From the NCBI RefSeq assembly GCF_021390495.1, contig NZ_JAJEJP010000002.1, positions 1,922,001 to 1,986,000 of the forward strand: a stretch of DNA of 64,000 nt. The letters run 5' to 3'. Below are positions 1-8,420 of this stretch, piece after piece; position 1 is the first letter of the stretch; the number at the start of each line of letters is the position of its first letter. The position numbers and the translations under genes were made by a program. This DNA is from Paraburkholderia sp. ZP32-5 (lineage in GTDB: Bacteria > Pseudomonadota > Gammaproteobacteria > Burkholderiales > Burkholderiaceae). The notes below the pieces were generated by a model. The model was not told where the DNA came from, searched no databases, and saw only the letters and a program-made list of their open reading frames with translations.

Positions 1-44
1 CCGTTTTGCCGCGAGCGGAATCAGCGTGCGGTTCGCGTCGCTAC

Positions 45-1259
45 TCACGCTTTCTTCGTCACATCGAACGCGCCGCGATCGAAAGCATCGCAGTACGCCT
101 TCCAGTCTTCCGCGACCTGTTTCTCGCATTGGGTCGCGAGATCGATCAACGGCAATTGCCAGTCGCGCCGGTTGCCGAATGCGATCAGATCGTCGGCGAT
201 CGCCGACTTCTGCCGCCCGCCGCTGCGCAGATGCGCCCACGCGCTCAGCTCGGCCATGCTGTTGATCACCTCCTCCAGCCTCGGCAGCTTGCCGTCCCAG
301 TCGGCGAGCGCGACGCGGTCTTCCGATGGCTGCAGACTGCGCAACACATACGAGCGCCCGTCGAAATCGACGGCGCGCAAAAACGCCTGCGATACCCCCT
401 GATTGCGCCGCTGCACTTCGACGACGCGTTGCGCGTCGGTCTGCCATTTCGGCTGCGCAACGCGCACGTGTGGACTGACCGACGACGGCAGCGCCTCTTT
501 CAGATCGATCAGATAGTTGCCGTCCGGCGAGCCCTTGCCTTCGACCAGAATCACGTAGCGATCGACGCCAAGACTGCCGGTACCCGCGATGCGCCGCGCG
601 ACATCGAGCGTGCGATAGAACTCGGGATTCGGCTCCGCCGCCGCGAACCGCTGCATGAACTGCATGACCGCCGCGCGTTGTTCGTCGCTCACCGGCAACG
701 CCTTCTTGCCGTCGACCTTGAGCACACGGGTCTTGCCTTTGAGCACCGTACGCCGGTCGAGATGCGCGGCGCGCGTGCGGCTCGCGAGTCCGTCGAGCAG
801 CTCGCGCACCATGCCGACCGCGGTTTCCGCTTCGATCCAGCGCGATTTGCCGAACGCGAGCGCGGTGGCATATGCATCGAGCGCGGTGTGACATAACGCG
901 AGCGCCTGCGCGCGGCTCAGCTTCAGATCGGACGCGGCGACCAGCACGCTCGTCAGCAGACGCACGAGCTCGTACGGCACCGGCGCGAGACACGCTTCGT
1001 CGAAATCGTTGTTGTCGAAATAGATCAGGCGATTGTCGCCCTTGTAGCTGCCGAAATTCTCGAAGTGCATGTCGCCGCAGATCCACACGGGTGGCGCATC
1101 GTCGAGCACCTTCGTGCGCGGCAAGCGGTCATAGAACAGATGACAGGTGCCACGCAGAAACACGAACGGCGAGCCGCGCATGGCCTGGTATTTCATCGCG
1201 AGCCGTTCGGGGTCGCGGCCCGCGTTGAAACTGGCGATGATCTTCGCGATGTCGGACAT
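45..1259 (-). CDS. DUF2252 family protein
   Basis: A 404-residue protein of the DUF2252 family. Residues 61-68 read CGDMHFEN and residues 81-88 read FDNNDFDE, which together resemble the HGDxHxxN and DxD motifs of aminoglycoside-phosphotransferase-like kinases. From these motifs I infer a nucleotide-dependent phosphotransferase fold; no substrate is known for the family. No signal peptide or membrane segment is visible, so it should be cytoplasmic. The ATG at 1259 is the only reasonable start and the length is normal for the family. It stands alone: the next gene is divergent, 192 bases away. Family assignment is fairly sure, function is open. Confidence 0.85.
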   Translation of the reverse strand: MSDIAKIIASFNAGRDPERLAMKYQAMRGSPFVFLRGTCHLFYDRLPRTKVLDDAPPVWICGDMHFENFGSYKGDNRLIYFDNNDFDEACLAPVPYELVRLLTSVLVAASDLKLSRAQALALCHTALDAYATALAFGKSRWIEAETAVGMVRELLDGLASRTRAAHLDRRTVLKGKTRVLKVDGKKALPVSDEQRAAVMQFMQRFAAAEPNPEFYRTLDVARRIAGTGSLGVDRYVILVEGKGSPDGNYLIDLKEALPSSVSPHVRVAQPKWQTDAQRVVEVQRRNQGVSQAFLRAVDFDGRSYVLRSLQPSEDRVALADWDGKLPRLEEVINSMAELSAWAHLRSGGRQKSAIADDLIAFGNRRDWQLPLIDLATQCEKQVAEDWKAYCDAFDRGAFDVTKKA

Positions 1260-1451
1260 GGATGCTTCCTTCGATGGCGGTGGCAGTTAATTTTACGAAT
1301 GCAAATTGTCGTAAAGCTTACGGGTTCGAGGGCGGCAAATCTATTGCGGTGTGCAGAAGCACCGTGGCACGATCAGAACTCTCTTCGGAAGCACACTGTG
1401 CCATCCTGTCGAAGGCACATCACTATCCGCCTACGGCGTCTTGACCGTTCA

Positions 1452-1979
1452 ATGAAAAAAGCCTGCCTTGTCGCGTCCGGCGTGTTTGTACTGTTTGCGC
1501 TGGCTGGAGTTAGCGCGTTATGGTCAGAGCGAATCGGTGAATCGATCCTCGGTGTTTCGAATCCCGTCTGGCAACTTCTGGTTCGGGCGTATGGTGCCGA
1601 CACGGTCGATCAGAAGCTCGATCTCGTATTCGGTGTGTTGCTCATTGCCGGCATGGCGGCGATTGGTGGACTGATCGCCTATGGCTATCGCAGATGGCTG
1701 CGGTCGAAAGGCTCGGACTTCGAGTTTTACGCGCTACTGCTCGCGTTCAACAGCGCCGCGATTCTGTTGCTGGCGAATGCGCTCTGGTGGTTCGGCTACG
1801 CATGGCATTTCATCGATGCGTCGCACCCGTGCTGGACATGGCTGAAAGAAACCTACGGTGTCGATCGCGCGTACCGCATGCTCGACTGGGCCTTTCCGGC
1901 GACGTCCGCGATCATGCTCATGGTAATGGCAGGTACCGCACGCTGTGCGATCGCTCGTCATCGGCGTCCGCTCGCGTAG
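1452..1979 (+). CDS. Hypothetical four-helix membrane protein
   Basis: A 175-residue protein that I do not recognise. Four hydrophobic stretches, at about residues 5-24, 58-79, 92-113 and 147-163, predict a four-helix inner-membrane protein with a short arginine-rich C-terminus. The first helix follows a Met-Lys-Lys N-terminus typical of an uncleaved signal anchor. The frame is open further upstream, but the ATG at 1452 gives the membrane-type N-terminus and the upstream extension looks like non-coding sequence. The stretch around residue 110 is rich in Trp and Tyr. Its neighbours (a DUF2252 gene behind, a convergent AraC-type regulator ahead) give no clue to function. Confidence 0.65.
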   Translation: MKKACLVASGVFVLFALAGVSALWSERIGESILGVSNPVWQLLVRAYGADTVDQKLDLVFGVLLIAGMAAIGGLIAYGYRRWLRSKGSDFEFYALLLAFNSAAILLLANALWWFGYAWHFIDASHPCWTWLKETYGVDRAYRMLDWAFPATSAIMLMVMAGTARCAIARHRRPLA

Positions 1980-2042
1980 CGATTCTGTCATCGCGCAACG
2001 CGATCAGCGTGCAATAAGCGCGGCCACCGTAACCACTCCCCC

Positions 2043-3008
2043 TCACCCCGCCTCCACCACCCCAAACTTCCGCCGATACGCGCCCGGACTCGTCAACGCG
2101 ATCCGCCGGAAATGCCGCCGCAACGACTCCTCCGAGCCGAAGCCCGCGAGTTCGGCGACGCGCACCATCGGCATCGCCGCCTGTGCTTCGAGCAGCTCGC
2201 GCGCAATCGCGACGCGCTCGCGCACCAGCCACTCATAAGGCGCCATGCCGGTCGCGTCGCGAAACTGGCGCTGCAGCGTGCGCGGGCTCATCGCTGCGCG
2301 CTCGGCGAGCGAGCGCAGCGTATGCGGCTCGGCCGGATGGCCGCGCACCCAGTCCATCAGCTTCGCGAGCCGGCTGCTTTCGTCGGGTGGCACCGGACGC
2401 GGCACGAACTGCGCCTGGCCGCCCTCGCGATGCGGCGGCACCACGAGCCGTTGCGCGACACGATTGGCGACCGCGCTGCCGTGATCGCGCCGCACCAGAT
2501 GCAGCAGCATATCGAGCCCCGCCGCCGATCCCGCCGACGTGATGATCTGTCCTTCGTCGACATACAGCGCATCCGGCTGCACGCGCAGTTGCGGATAGCG
2601 CTGCTGCAATTTGTCCGCGTAGCGCCAGTGGGTCGTCACGGTCTTGCCATCGAGCACGCCGGCTGCCGCGAGCACGAATACGCCCGAGCAGATCGAACAG
2701 AGCCGCGCGCCACGCTCGTAGGCACGATGGATCTTTTTCAGCAGTGCGGCCGGCGGCACTTCATCCGCGTCGCGCCAGCCTGGAATCACGATCGTGTCCG
2801 CGCGCGCGAGCAGCGCCGGCGTATGCGGCGCGGCGATCGTGATGCCGCCCGCCGCGCGAATCGGCCCCGGCTCGGCCGCACAGACCGCGAAGCGATACCA
2901 CGGCACGCCGAGTTCGGGACGCTCGAGCGCGAACAGTTCGGTCACGCAGCCGAATTCGAAGGTGCAGAGCCGGTCGTAGGCCAGCGCGACGACAAGATGG
3001 TTTTGCAT
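2043..3008 (-). CDS. ftrA: GlxA/FtrA-type AraC-family transcriptional regulator
   Basis: A 321-residue regulator of the GlxA type. Residues 1 to about 190 form a DJ-1/PfpI-like amidase-fold sensor domain containing the nucleophile-elbow sequence CSICSGV at 104-110. Residues from about 215 to the end carry two AraC helix-turn-helix motifs (SPRTLQRQF and SEESLRRHF). Such proteins bind DNA through the C-terminus; the N-terminal domain is thought to sense a small metabolite rather than hydrolyse one. It is divergent from a rhodanese gene across 147 bases, an arrangement common for FtrA in proteobacteria, so it probably controls that gene. The symbol follows architecture and neighbour, not a proven ligand. 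Confidence 0.85.
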   Translation of the reverse strand: MQNHLVVALAYDRLCTFEFGCVTELFALERPELGVPWYRFAVCAAEPGPIRAAGGITIAAPHTPALLARADTIVIPGWRDADEVPPAALLKKIHRAYERGARLCSICSGVFVLAAAGVLDGKTVTTHWRYADKLQQRYPQLRVQPDALYVDEGQIITSAGSAAGLDMLLHLVRRDHGSAVANRVAQRLVVPPHREGGQAQFVPRPVPPDESSRLAKLMDWVRGHPAEPHTLRSLAERAAMSPRTLQRQFRDATGMAPYEWLVRERVAIARELLEAQAAMPMVRVAELAGFGSEESLRRHFRRIALTSPGAYRRKFGVVEAG

Positions 3009-3155
3009 GGCGCGATGTTACCGGAGATTGACGATTACGCCACTTATCCGCAGGCAGCGTGGCCTGCACAATCGAATCGCCTGAAGAAATATTTCAGCAC
3101 CAGCGATCTGCAACCCGCGACCCGCAACCCGATCAATTTGCCAACCCGGTACACC

Positions 3156-3584
3156 ATGTCCACTACCAGCCCGACTATCAAACCGTCTACCAACGCCGTC
3201 ACCGCGATCCCCGCCGCCGATAGCGCCGCGGCGCTCGCGCACTTTCACGCGTCGCTGCAATTCGAAACCGATTGCTCCGACGTCCATGCCGCGCTCGCGA
3301 GCGGTGCGCCCGGCTTCGTGCTGCTCGACGTGCGCAGCCCCGCGCTGTTCGCGCAAGGTCACGTGCCAGGCGCGCTCAACCTGCCGCACGGCAAGATCGT
3401 CGAGTCGAAGCTGACTGACTATCCCGTGGATACGCTGTTCGTCACGTATTGCGCAGGTCCGCATTGCAACGGCGCCGCGCGCGGCGCACTGCGGCTCGCG
3501 CAGCTTGGGCGGCCGGTCAAGTTGATGGCGGGCGGGATTACTGGCTGGATCGATGAAGGGTTGTCGTTGAGCCGGCTGGATTGA
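3156..3584 (+). CDS. Rhodanese-like sulfurtransferase
   Basis: A 142-residue single-domain rhodanese. Residues 55-60 (VLLDVR) and 69-76 (HVPGALNL) are the hallmark rhodanese strands, and Cys99 heads the active loop CAGPHC (99-104), the place where the persulfide forms. The loop ends in a second cysteine. The N-terminal 30 residues are Ser/Thr/Ala-rich and carry no clear signal peptide. The ATG at 3156 is preferred: the open frame runs far upstream, but that part antisenses the regulator gene and is not protein-like. It is divergent from and probably regulated by the FtrA-type gene. Confidence 0.85.
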   Translation: MSTTSPTIKPSTNAVTAIPAADSAAALAHFHASLQFETDCSDVHAALASGAPGFVLLDVRSPALFAQGHVPGALNLPHGKIVESKLTDYPVDTLFVTYCAGPHCNGAARGALRLAQLGRPVKLMAGGITGWIDEGLSLSRLD

Positions 3585-3656
3585 CTTGCCTGAACCCGTC
3601 GGCGGAAGCGGTATCGCACAACCGCGAGCCGCTTCTGCCGCTTCAATTTTCGGCCT

Positions 3657-3836
3657 TCGTCCGCGCTCGACCAGCGCCGCAAGCTGCTGACTCAACGCCG
3701 CACTCGCGCGCGTCTTCGGCATGCGCAGCGTTGCAGATTTCGCGCCTCATCCGCGCTCGACCAACTCCACAAGCCGCCGACTCAACTCATCACTCGCGCG
3801 CGTCATCGGCATACGCAACTCGTTGCTGATCCAGCC
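3657..3836 (-). repeat. Tandem duplication of the aldolase gene's 3' end (90-base period)
   Basis: The last 90 bases of the aldolase gene (3747-3836) are repeated in the same orientation and frame just downstream (3657-3746). The stop codon TGA of the true gene corresponds to CGA in the copy. Translating the copy gives a peptide with the same skeleton as the real C-terminus (both contain TRAS and end in LVERG), with about two thirds of residues identical. The copy lacks a start and is probably a remnant. Confidence 0.75.
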
Positions 3837-4661
3837 TTCGGCCGCGAGCAGCGCCTTCACCGGCGCGGGATTCGGTTCGGCGAACGCGAGCTGGATCTGA
3901 GGCACGAGCGTGTGGAAAATCCGCCGCCCTTCGGCGAGCCGCCCGTCGGCCAACGCGCGGTACATCGCGACGAAAGACTCTGGCCGCGAATGCGCGGAGG
4001 CAGCGATCGCACCGCTGCCTCCCGCGCACAACGTATTGAAGATCTCGAGGTCGTCGCCTGCGAGCACTTGCAAACGGCCGTCGCGAATCAACGCGAGCGT
4101 CGTATCGAGCGAGCCGGCGCAATCCTTGATCGCGTGAATCCGCGGATGCGCGGCAAGCGTCAGCAGCGTGTCGAGTTCGAGCCGCACGCCGGCGCGCTGA
4201 GGGATGTCGTACAGCACGACGGGATGCGCGCTCGCGTCGGCAAGCGCATTGAAATGCGCGACGATCCCCTGCTGCGCGGGCCGGATGTAATACGGCGCGG
4301 CGATCAGCAGACCCGCGAGCGGCAGCGAATTCAGTTGCTCGATCCGCGCGAGCATGCTCGCCGTGTGATTGCCGGACACGCCGACCAGCACGGGCAACGC
4401 ACGCGACGACGATGCGTCGGCGGCACCCGTACTGCCGGTTGCGCCGCCGACAGCCTGCGCAGCGTCGAGAATCGTCGCCAGCACCGCATCCTGTTCGGCG
4501 GCGTCGAGCGTCGCCGGCTCGCCGGTGGTGCCGAGCGCGACGAGACCGGCCACGCCGGCGTCGGCATAGCGGCGCACGAGCGCGCGCAACGCCGCGTGAT
4601 CGACCGCGCCGTCGGCGAACGGCGTAATCAGTGGAATCCAGATACCCGAGAAATCAGACAT
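3747..4661 (-). CDS. Dihydrodipicolinate synthase (DapA/NanA) family aldolase
   Basis: A 304-residue class I aldolase of the DHDPS/N-acetylneuraminate lyase family. It has GTTGE at 44-48, Tyr151 in LYDIPQRAG and the Schiff-base lysine Lys179 in AIKDC. It should condense or cleave pyruvate with an aldehyde. Which substrate is not clear; many Burkholderia carry several DHDPS paralogues, and no lysine-pathway gene is nearby. An unusual Gly/Ser/Ala-rich insert at about residues 72-88 separates two helices of the barrel. The ATG at 4661 begins the conserved MSDFSGIW N-terminus. The last 30 codons have a diverged copy immediately downstream (see findings). Confidence 0.85.
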   Translation of the reverse strand: MSDFSGIWIPLITPFADGAVDHAALRALVRRYADAGVAGLVALGTTGEPATLDAAEQDAVLATILDAAQAVGGATGSTGAADASSSRALPVLVGVSGNHTASMLARIEQLNSLPLAGLLIAAPYYIRPAQQGIVAHFNALADASAHPVVLYDIPQRAGVRLELDTLLTLAAHPRIHAIKDCAGSLDTTLALIRDGRLQVLAGDDLEIFNTLCAGGSGAIAASAHSRPESFVAMYRALADGRLAEGRRIFHTLVPQIQLAFAEPNPAPVKALLAAEGWISNELRMPMTRASDELSRRLVELVERG

Positions 4662-5121
4662 GTTTTCTACCTCGATGACGACCGTATCGAATCCGGTCAG
4701 CGGTGCGAGGGAGAAAACGGCAGAGAGCCGCAGGCGGGCGGTCGACCGGTCGTTCCGTCGCACATCTGACGACGGAACAGCATGCCCCGGTCAGATGAGC
4801 GACTGTTTTTTGGCTTTGGCTTTGGCGTTGCGCGGACACCGGTTCGCGCGTGCGACCGCCGCGCTCATCAGAGCGACGCGGGCGGTAGTCGACGAACGGA
4901 GTCGGAACGTTAAGCCGGAATGCATGAACGGCAGTGTAACCGCGAAGGCCGCGCAACGGGCAGCCCCACTACCTCCGAGCGGCGTTCGAACAACATTCAG
5001 CCCATCGCGACGCCCCCGTTCGAAAAAGCGCTTGACTTCCACCACGGGGAAACTAATATACGCACCGCGTACATTCAGTACCACAGCCCCCGCCGTCCCC
5101 TTCTTTCCGACAGGTGCCCTT
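4662..5121. other. 460-base divergent intergenic region upstream of pyrB
   Basis: No coding gene is supported here. The stretch separates the aldolase gene (minus strand) from pyrB (plus strand). It contains a good pyrB promoter at its right end (listed separately) and a short run of three TTTGGC units at about 4806-4825. Open frames across it are arginine- and serine-rich and look like shadow translation. Confidence 0.6.
5032..5059 (+). promoter_or_regulatory. Probable sigma-70 promoter of pyrB
   Basis: TTGACT at 5032-5037 and TAATAT at 5054-5059 are separated by 16 bases, a close match to the -35 and -10 consensus. Transcription would start near 5066, leaving a 5' leader of about 55 bases before the ATG at 5122. 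Confidence 0.6.
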
Positions 5122-6411
5122 ATGAGCGTTCCGCAGCAAGCCTTCCTACGCGATGCGATGCGTCGCATGAACATGACGCGCGATACGTTCGCGAGCCGCA
5201 TCGGCGTGTCGCGCCGGGCGCTCGATACATGGCTGCTGCCTGACGACTCGCAGGAATCGCGGGCGATGCCGGAAATCGTCGAGCGCTTCGTGTCGGAGAT
5301 CGTCAACGCCGAGCCGGGCGACCGATATACGCAAAGCGTAGACTCGCAATCGCTCGCGAGCCAGATGCTGTTCGAGGGCAGGCCGCAGTTGCTCTCGGTC
5401 GATCAGTTCTCGCGCGATTCAGTGGAGGCTCTCTTTCGCGTCGCCGACATCATGCAGCCGATCGCGCGACGTCGAAAAATCTCGCGCGTGCTGGAAGGCG
5501 CGGTGCTCGGCAATCTGTTCTTCGAAGCCAGCACGCGTACGCGTGTGAGTTTCGGCGCCGCGTTCTGCCGGCTCGGCGGCTCGGTGTGCGACACCACCGG
5601 CTTCACGTTTTCGTCAATGGCAAAGGGCGAATCGATTTACGACACGAGCCGCGTGATGAGCGGCTATGTCGACGCGCTGGTGATTCGCCATCCGGAGCAA
5701 GGCTCCGTGGCCGAATTCGCGCGCGCGACCAACGTGCCGGTGATCAACGGCGGCGACGGTCCCGGCGAGCATCCGAGCCAGGCGCTGCTCGATCTGTACA
5801 CGATCCAGCGCGAGTTTTCGCGGCTCGGCAAGATCGTCGATGGCGCGCATATCGCGCTGGTCGGCGACCTCAAATACGGACGTACCGTGCACTCGCTGGT
5901 CAAGCTGCTCGCGTTGTATCGCGGCATCAAGTTCACGCTGATCTCGCCGCCGATGCTCGAAATGCCCAGCTATATCATCGAGCAGATTTCGCGCAACGGT
6001 CATGTGATCGAGCAGACGCACGACCTGCACACCGGCTTGCGCGGCGCCGACGTCGTGTACGCGACGCGCATCCAGAAAGAGCGCTTCACCGACGAATCGT
6101 TCGAAGGCTATACGCCCGATTTCCAGATCAATCAGGCACTCGTCGACGGCGTCTGCGGCGCCGACACGCTGATCATGCACCCGCTGCCGCGCGACAGCCG
6201 CCCAGGCGCGAACGACCTGAGCACCGATCTGAATCACGATTCGCGGCTCGCGATTTTCCGTCAGACCGATAACGGCATTCCGGTGCGGATGGCGATTTTC
6301 GCGGTGCTGCTCGGCGTCGAGAAACTGGTCCAGCATTCGATGCGCGACGCCGCATGGCGCCCGCCCGTGTATCTCGGGCCGGACGACGCGGTGTTTCACG
6401 GCATCGACTAA
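5122..6411 (+). CDS. pyrB: Aspartate carbamoyltransferase, long form with N-terminal HTH-like region
   Basis: A 429-residue aspartate carbamoyltransferase, which joins carbamoyl phosphate and aspartate in pyrimidine synthesis. The carbamoyl-phosphate motif STRTR is at 137-141, followed by KGES at 168-171, HPSQALLD at 217-224 and HPLPR near 350. Typical PyrB is about 310 residues; here the catalytic body begins near residue 90. Residues about 10-62 resemble an XRE-type helix-turn-helix (TRDTFASRIGVSRRALDTW). The ATG at 5122 lies behind a strong promoter; the frame is open further upstream but without coding character. No pyrI or pyrC is adjacent. The enzyme assignment is sure; the role of the extension is unknown. 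Confidence 0.88.
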   Translation: MSVPQQAFLRDAMRRMNMTRDTFASRIGVSRRALDTWLLPDDSQESRAMPEIVERFVSEIVNAEPGDRYTQSVDSQSLASQMLFEGRPQLLSVDQFSRDSVEALFRVADIMQPIARRRKISRVLEGAVLGNLFFEASTRTRVSFGAAFCRLGGSVCDTTGFTFSSMAKGESIYDTSRVMSGYVDALVIRHPEQGSVAEFARATNVPVINGGDGPGEHPSQALLDLYTIQREFSRLGKIVDGAHIALVGDLKYGRTVHSLVKLLALYRGIKFTLISPPMLEMPSYIIEQISRNGHVIEQTHDLHTGLRGADVVYATRIQKERFTDESFEGYTPDFQINQALVDGVCGADTLIMHPLPRDSRPGANDLSTDLNHDSRLAIFRQTDNGIPVRMAIFAVLLGVEKLVQHSMRDAAWRPPVYLGPDDAVFHGID

Positions 6412-6457
6412 GCGACTGCGTGGCCTAAGTGGCCACTGCTGCCACGTTGCCGGCTGC

Positions 6458-7306
6458 TCAGATCGTGGCGCCGTTCGCCGCGCGCACCGCGCGTCTGAAC
6501 GCGCCGGCAAAGAACAGCACCTGGTACTTCACCGCGTTCGACCAGTACTTCCACGTGTGGCCGCCGGGCCGCTCCGCGTAATCGTGCGGCACGCCGAGTT
6601 CGACGAGCCGTTCGTGCAGCAGGCGGTTCGACTGCACCAGCGAGTCGTTGACCCCGCAATCGATCGTCAGCGCAATATGTTCGCGGCCGAAATCCTGTGC
6701 GTCCGCGACGATCGCTTCGCTGCTCCAGAAGTCGGCATCGCGTGACGGATCGCCGAATACCTGCTCGATGCCCGGCTCGTCCTCGCTGCCGCGCGGATCC
6801 ACCGCGCCGCTGATACTGCCCGCCGCGCCGAATACGTCGGGCCGGTCGAGCGCGATTCGCAACGCGCCGAAGCCGCCCATGCTCAAGCCCGTAATCGCGC
6901 GTGCGCGCTTCGTTGCGATCGTGCGGAAATGCTGATCGATATAGGCGACCACTTCGGTGCCGACATAGGTTTCGTAGCGGCTGCTCGGATCGACGGGACT
7001 GTCGATATACCAGCTCTCATGGCCGCCGTCAGGCATTACCAGAATCATGTGATAGCGGTCCGCGAGCTTGCCGATATTCGAGTTCGTGGTCCAGTCGGTA
7101 TAGTCGCCGCCCGAGCCATGCAACACGTAGACGACCGGAAAGCGCGCAGCCGTATTGCCGCGCATGTATTGATCGGGCAGCACGACGGTCGCATCGAACG
7201 AGCGATTCATCGCCGCGCTCGGAATCGTGACGACGCGTGACTGAAACGCCCACGCCGGTGACGCGATGAGCATCAGAATGAGCCAGAACGCACGAACTGG
7301 ATTCAT
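6458..7306 (-). CDS. Secreted alpha/beta-hydrolase esterase (esterase D/feruloyl-esterase-like)
   Basis: A 282-residue alpha/beta hydrolase with a clear Sec signal peptide (residues 1-20, ending AWA before Phe21), so probably periplasmic. The nucleophile Ser142 is in GLSMGG (140-145), the oxyanion region is VLHGSGG at 61-67, and the likely catalytic His is in GGHTW near residue 251. It belongs to the putative-esterase family that includes S-formylglutathione hydrolase, antigen 85 and feruloyl esterases, but most cytosolic S-formylglutathione hydrolases have no signal peptide. It probably cleaves a small ester. It is convergent with pyrB and has no obvious operon partner. Confidence 0.8.
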   Translation of the reverse strand: MNPVRAFWLILMLIASPAWAFQSRVVTIPSAAMNRSFDATVVLPDQYMRGNTAARFPVVYVLHGSGGDYTDWTTNSNIGKLADRYHMILVMPDGGHESWYIDSPVDPSSRYETYVGTEVVAYIDQHFRTIATKRARAITGLSMGGFGALRIALDRPDVFGAAGSISGAVDPRGSEDEPGIEQVFGDPSRDADFWSSEAIVADAQDFGREHIALTIDCGVNDSLVQSNRLLHERLVELGVPHDYAERPGGHTWKYWSNAVKYQVLFFAGAFRRAVRAANGATI

Positions 7307-7525
7307 GGTGGGTCGCTCTCCCGCTTCTCTTCCGCCGGCCTGTGGTTGGTTGCGCCGTCAGCCATCCGAATGAAAACGCTATCGCGTGCATCACGCAAAT
7401 CTTCGTCGACGACTCTACCAACAGCCACTTACAACCAAATTTCAGCGAAGCATACGATCCGTCAGGCTCCAGCCATCGAACGACAATCGACGCGCGGATA
7501 GCGGCCTACGCCGCTATCCATCCAG

Positions 7526-8350
7526 TTATGCGTCGGACATCAACGCCGCTTCGGGCGCCTTGACTTCGTCGGCATGCTGGATGTGCGCGGCAAAGCCTGC
7601 CTGCCCCGGCGCAAAATCGTCCCGCAATGTGAGCGCGGGAATCGCATAGGCGCCGCCGTTCTGCGGCCGGAACGCGATCGGCGCGGTGGTCCATAGATCA
7701 TCGAGACGCTGCCCGAGTGCGTCGCGTGTGGCGGCGTATTTCGCATCGTCGACCCGGCTCGTCCGATAGACGACGAACGGCGGCACGACGTCGAAGCCCG
7801 GGTAATAGAGAATGCCGTGCTGGATCGGAAACAGCACGTCGTCGATCGGCCCGTTGATACCGCGCGCGCTGTAGTGCGATTCCCACCCGCCCGTCGTGAC
7901 GACCAGCATCGCGCGTTTGCCGGCAAAACGCCCTTCGCCATAACGTTCGCCCCAGCGCGCATCGGAATGCTCGCCGACCCCGTACGCGAGACCATACGCA
8001 TAGACGCGCTCCACCCAGCCCTTCAGGATCGCGGGCATCGAAAACCACCACAACGGAAACTGCAGGATCACCGCATCCGCCCAGATCAGCTTCTGCTGCT
8101 CGCGCGCGATGTCTTCGCTTTGCAGGCCGTTCTCGAATGCATGCCGCGATTCGAGCGACGGAAAAAAGCGCTCGCTGCCGTGGCGCTCGACGGTGTCGTT
8201 TGCATCGAGCGAGGCCTTCCAGTTCATTGCGTACAGATCGGAAACCTGCACCGTATGTCCGGCGCGTTCGAGATGCTGGACGGTGAAATCCTTTAAGGAC
8301 CCGTTCAAGGATTTGGGTTCGGGGTGCGCATAGACAATCAGGACGTTCAT
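7526..8350 (-). CDS. NAD(P)H:quinone oxidoreductase, flavodoxin-fold (MdaB/KefF-like)
   Basis: A 274-residue flavodoxin-fold oxidoreductase. The FMN/FAD-binding segment YAHPEPKSLNGSL lies at 7-19, and the second flavin loop, FPLWWFSMPAILKGW, at 98-112. VVTTGG at 150-155 contacts the isoalloxazine ring in this family. It should carry out two-electron reduction of quinones or similar compounds using NAD(P)H. The ATG at 8350 gives the conserved N-terminus. A LysR regulator is divergent 70 bases away and probably controls it, a common redox-response arrangement. Confidence 0.85.
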   Translation of the reverse strand: MNVLIVYAHPEPKSLNGSLKDFTVQHLERAGHTVQVSDLYAMNWKASLDANDTVERHGSERFFPSLESRHAFENGLQSEDIAREQQKLIWADAVILQFPLWWFSMPAILKGWVERVYAYGLAYGVGEHSDARWGERYGEGRFAGKRAMLVVTTGGWESHYSARGINGPIDDVLFPIQHGILYYPGFDVVPPFVVYRTSRVDDAKYAATRDALGQRLDDLWTTAPIAFRPQNGGAYAIPALTLRDDFAPGQAGFAAHIQHADEVKAPEAALMSDA

Positions 8351-8420
8351 GACGATACCTTCGTGGCTGAAAGCAACCACGATAGGTGTCGCCGAGGTAT
8401 AGTGGAAATGAATTCCCAAT

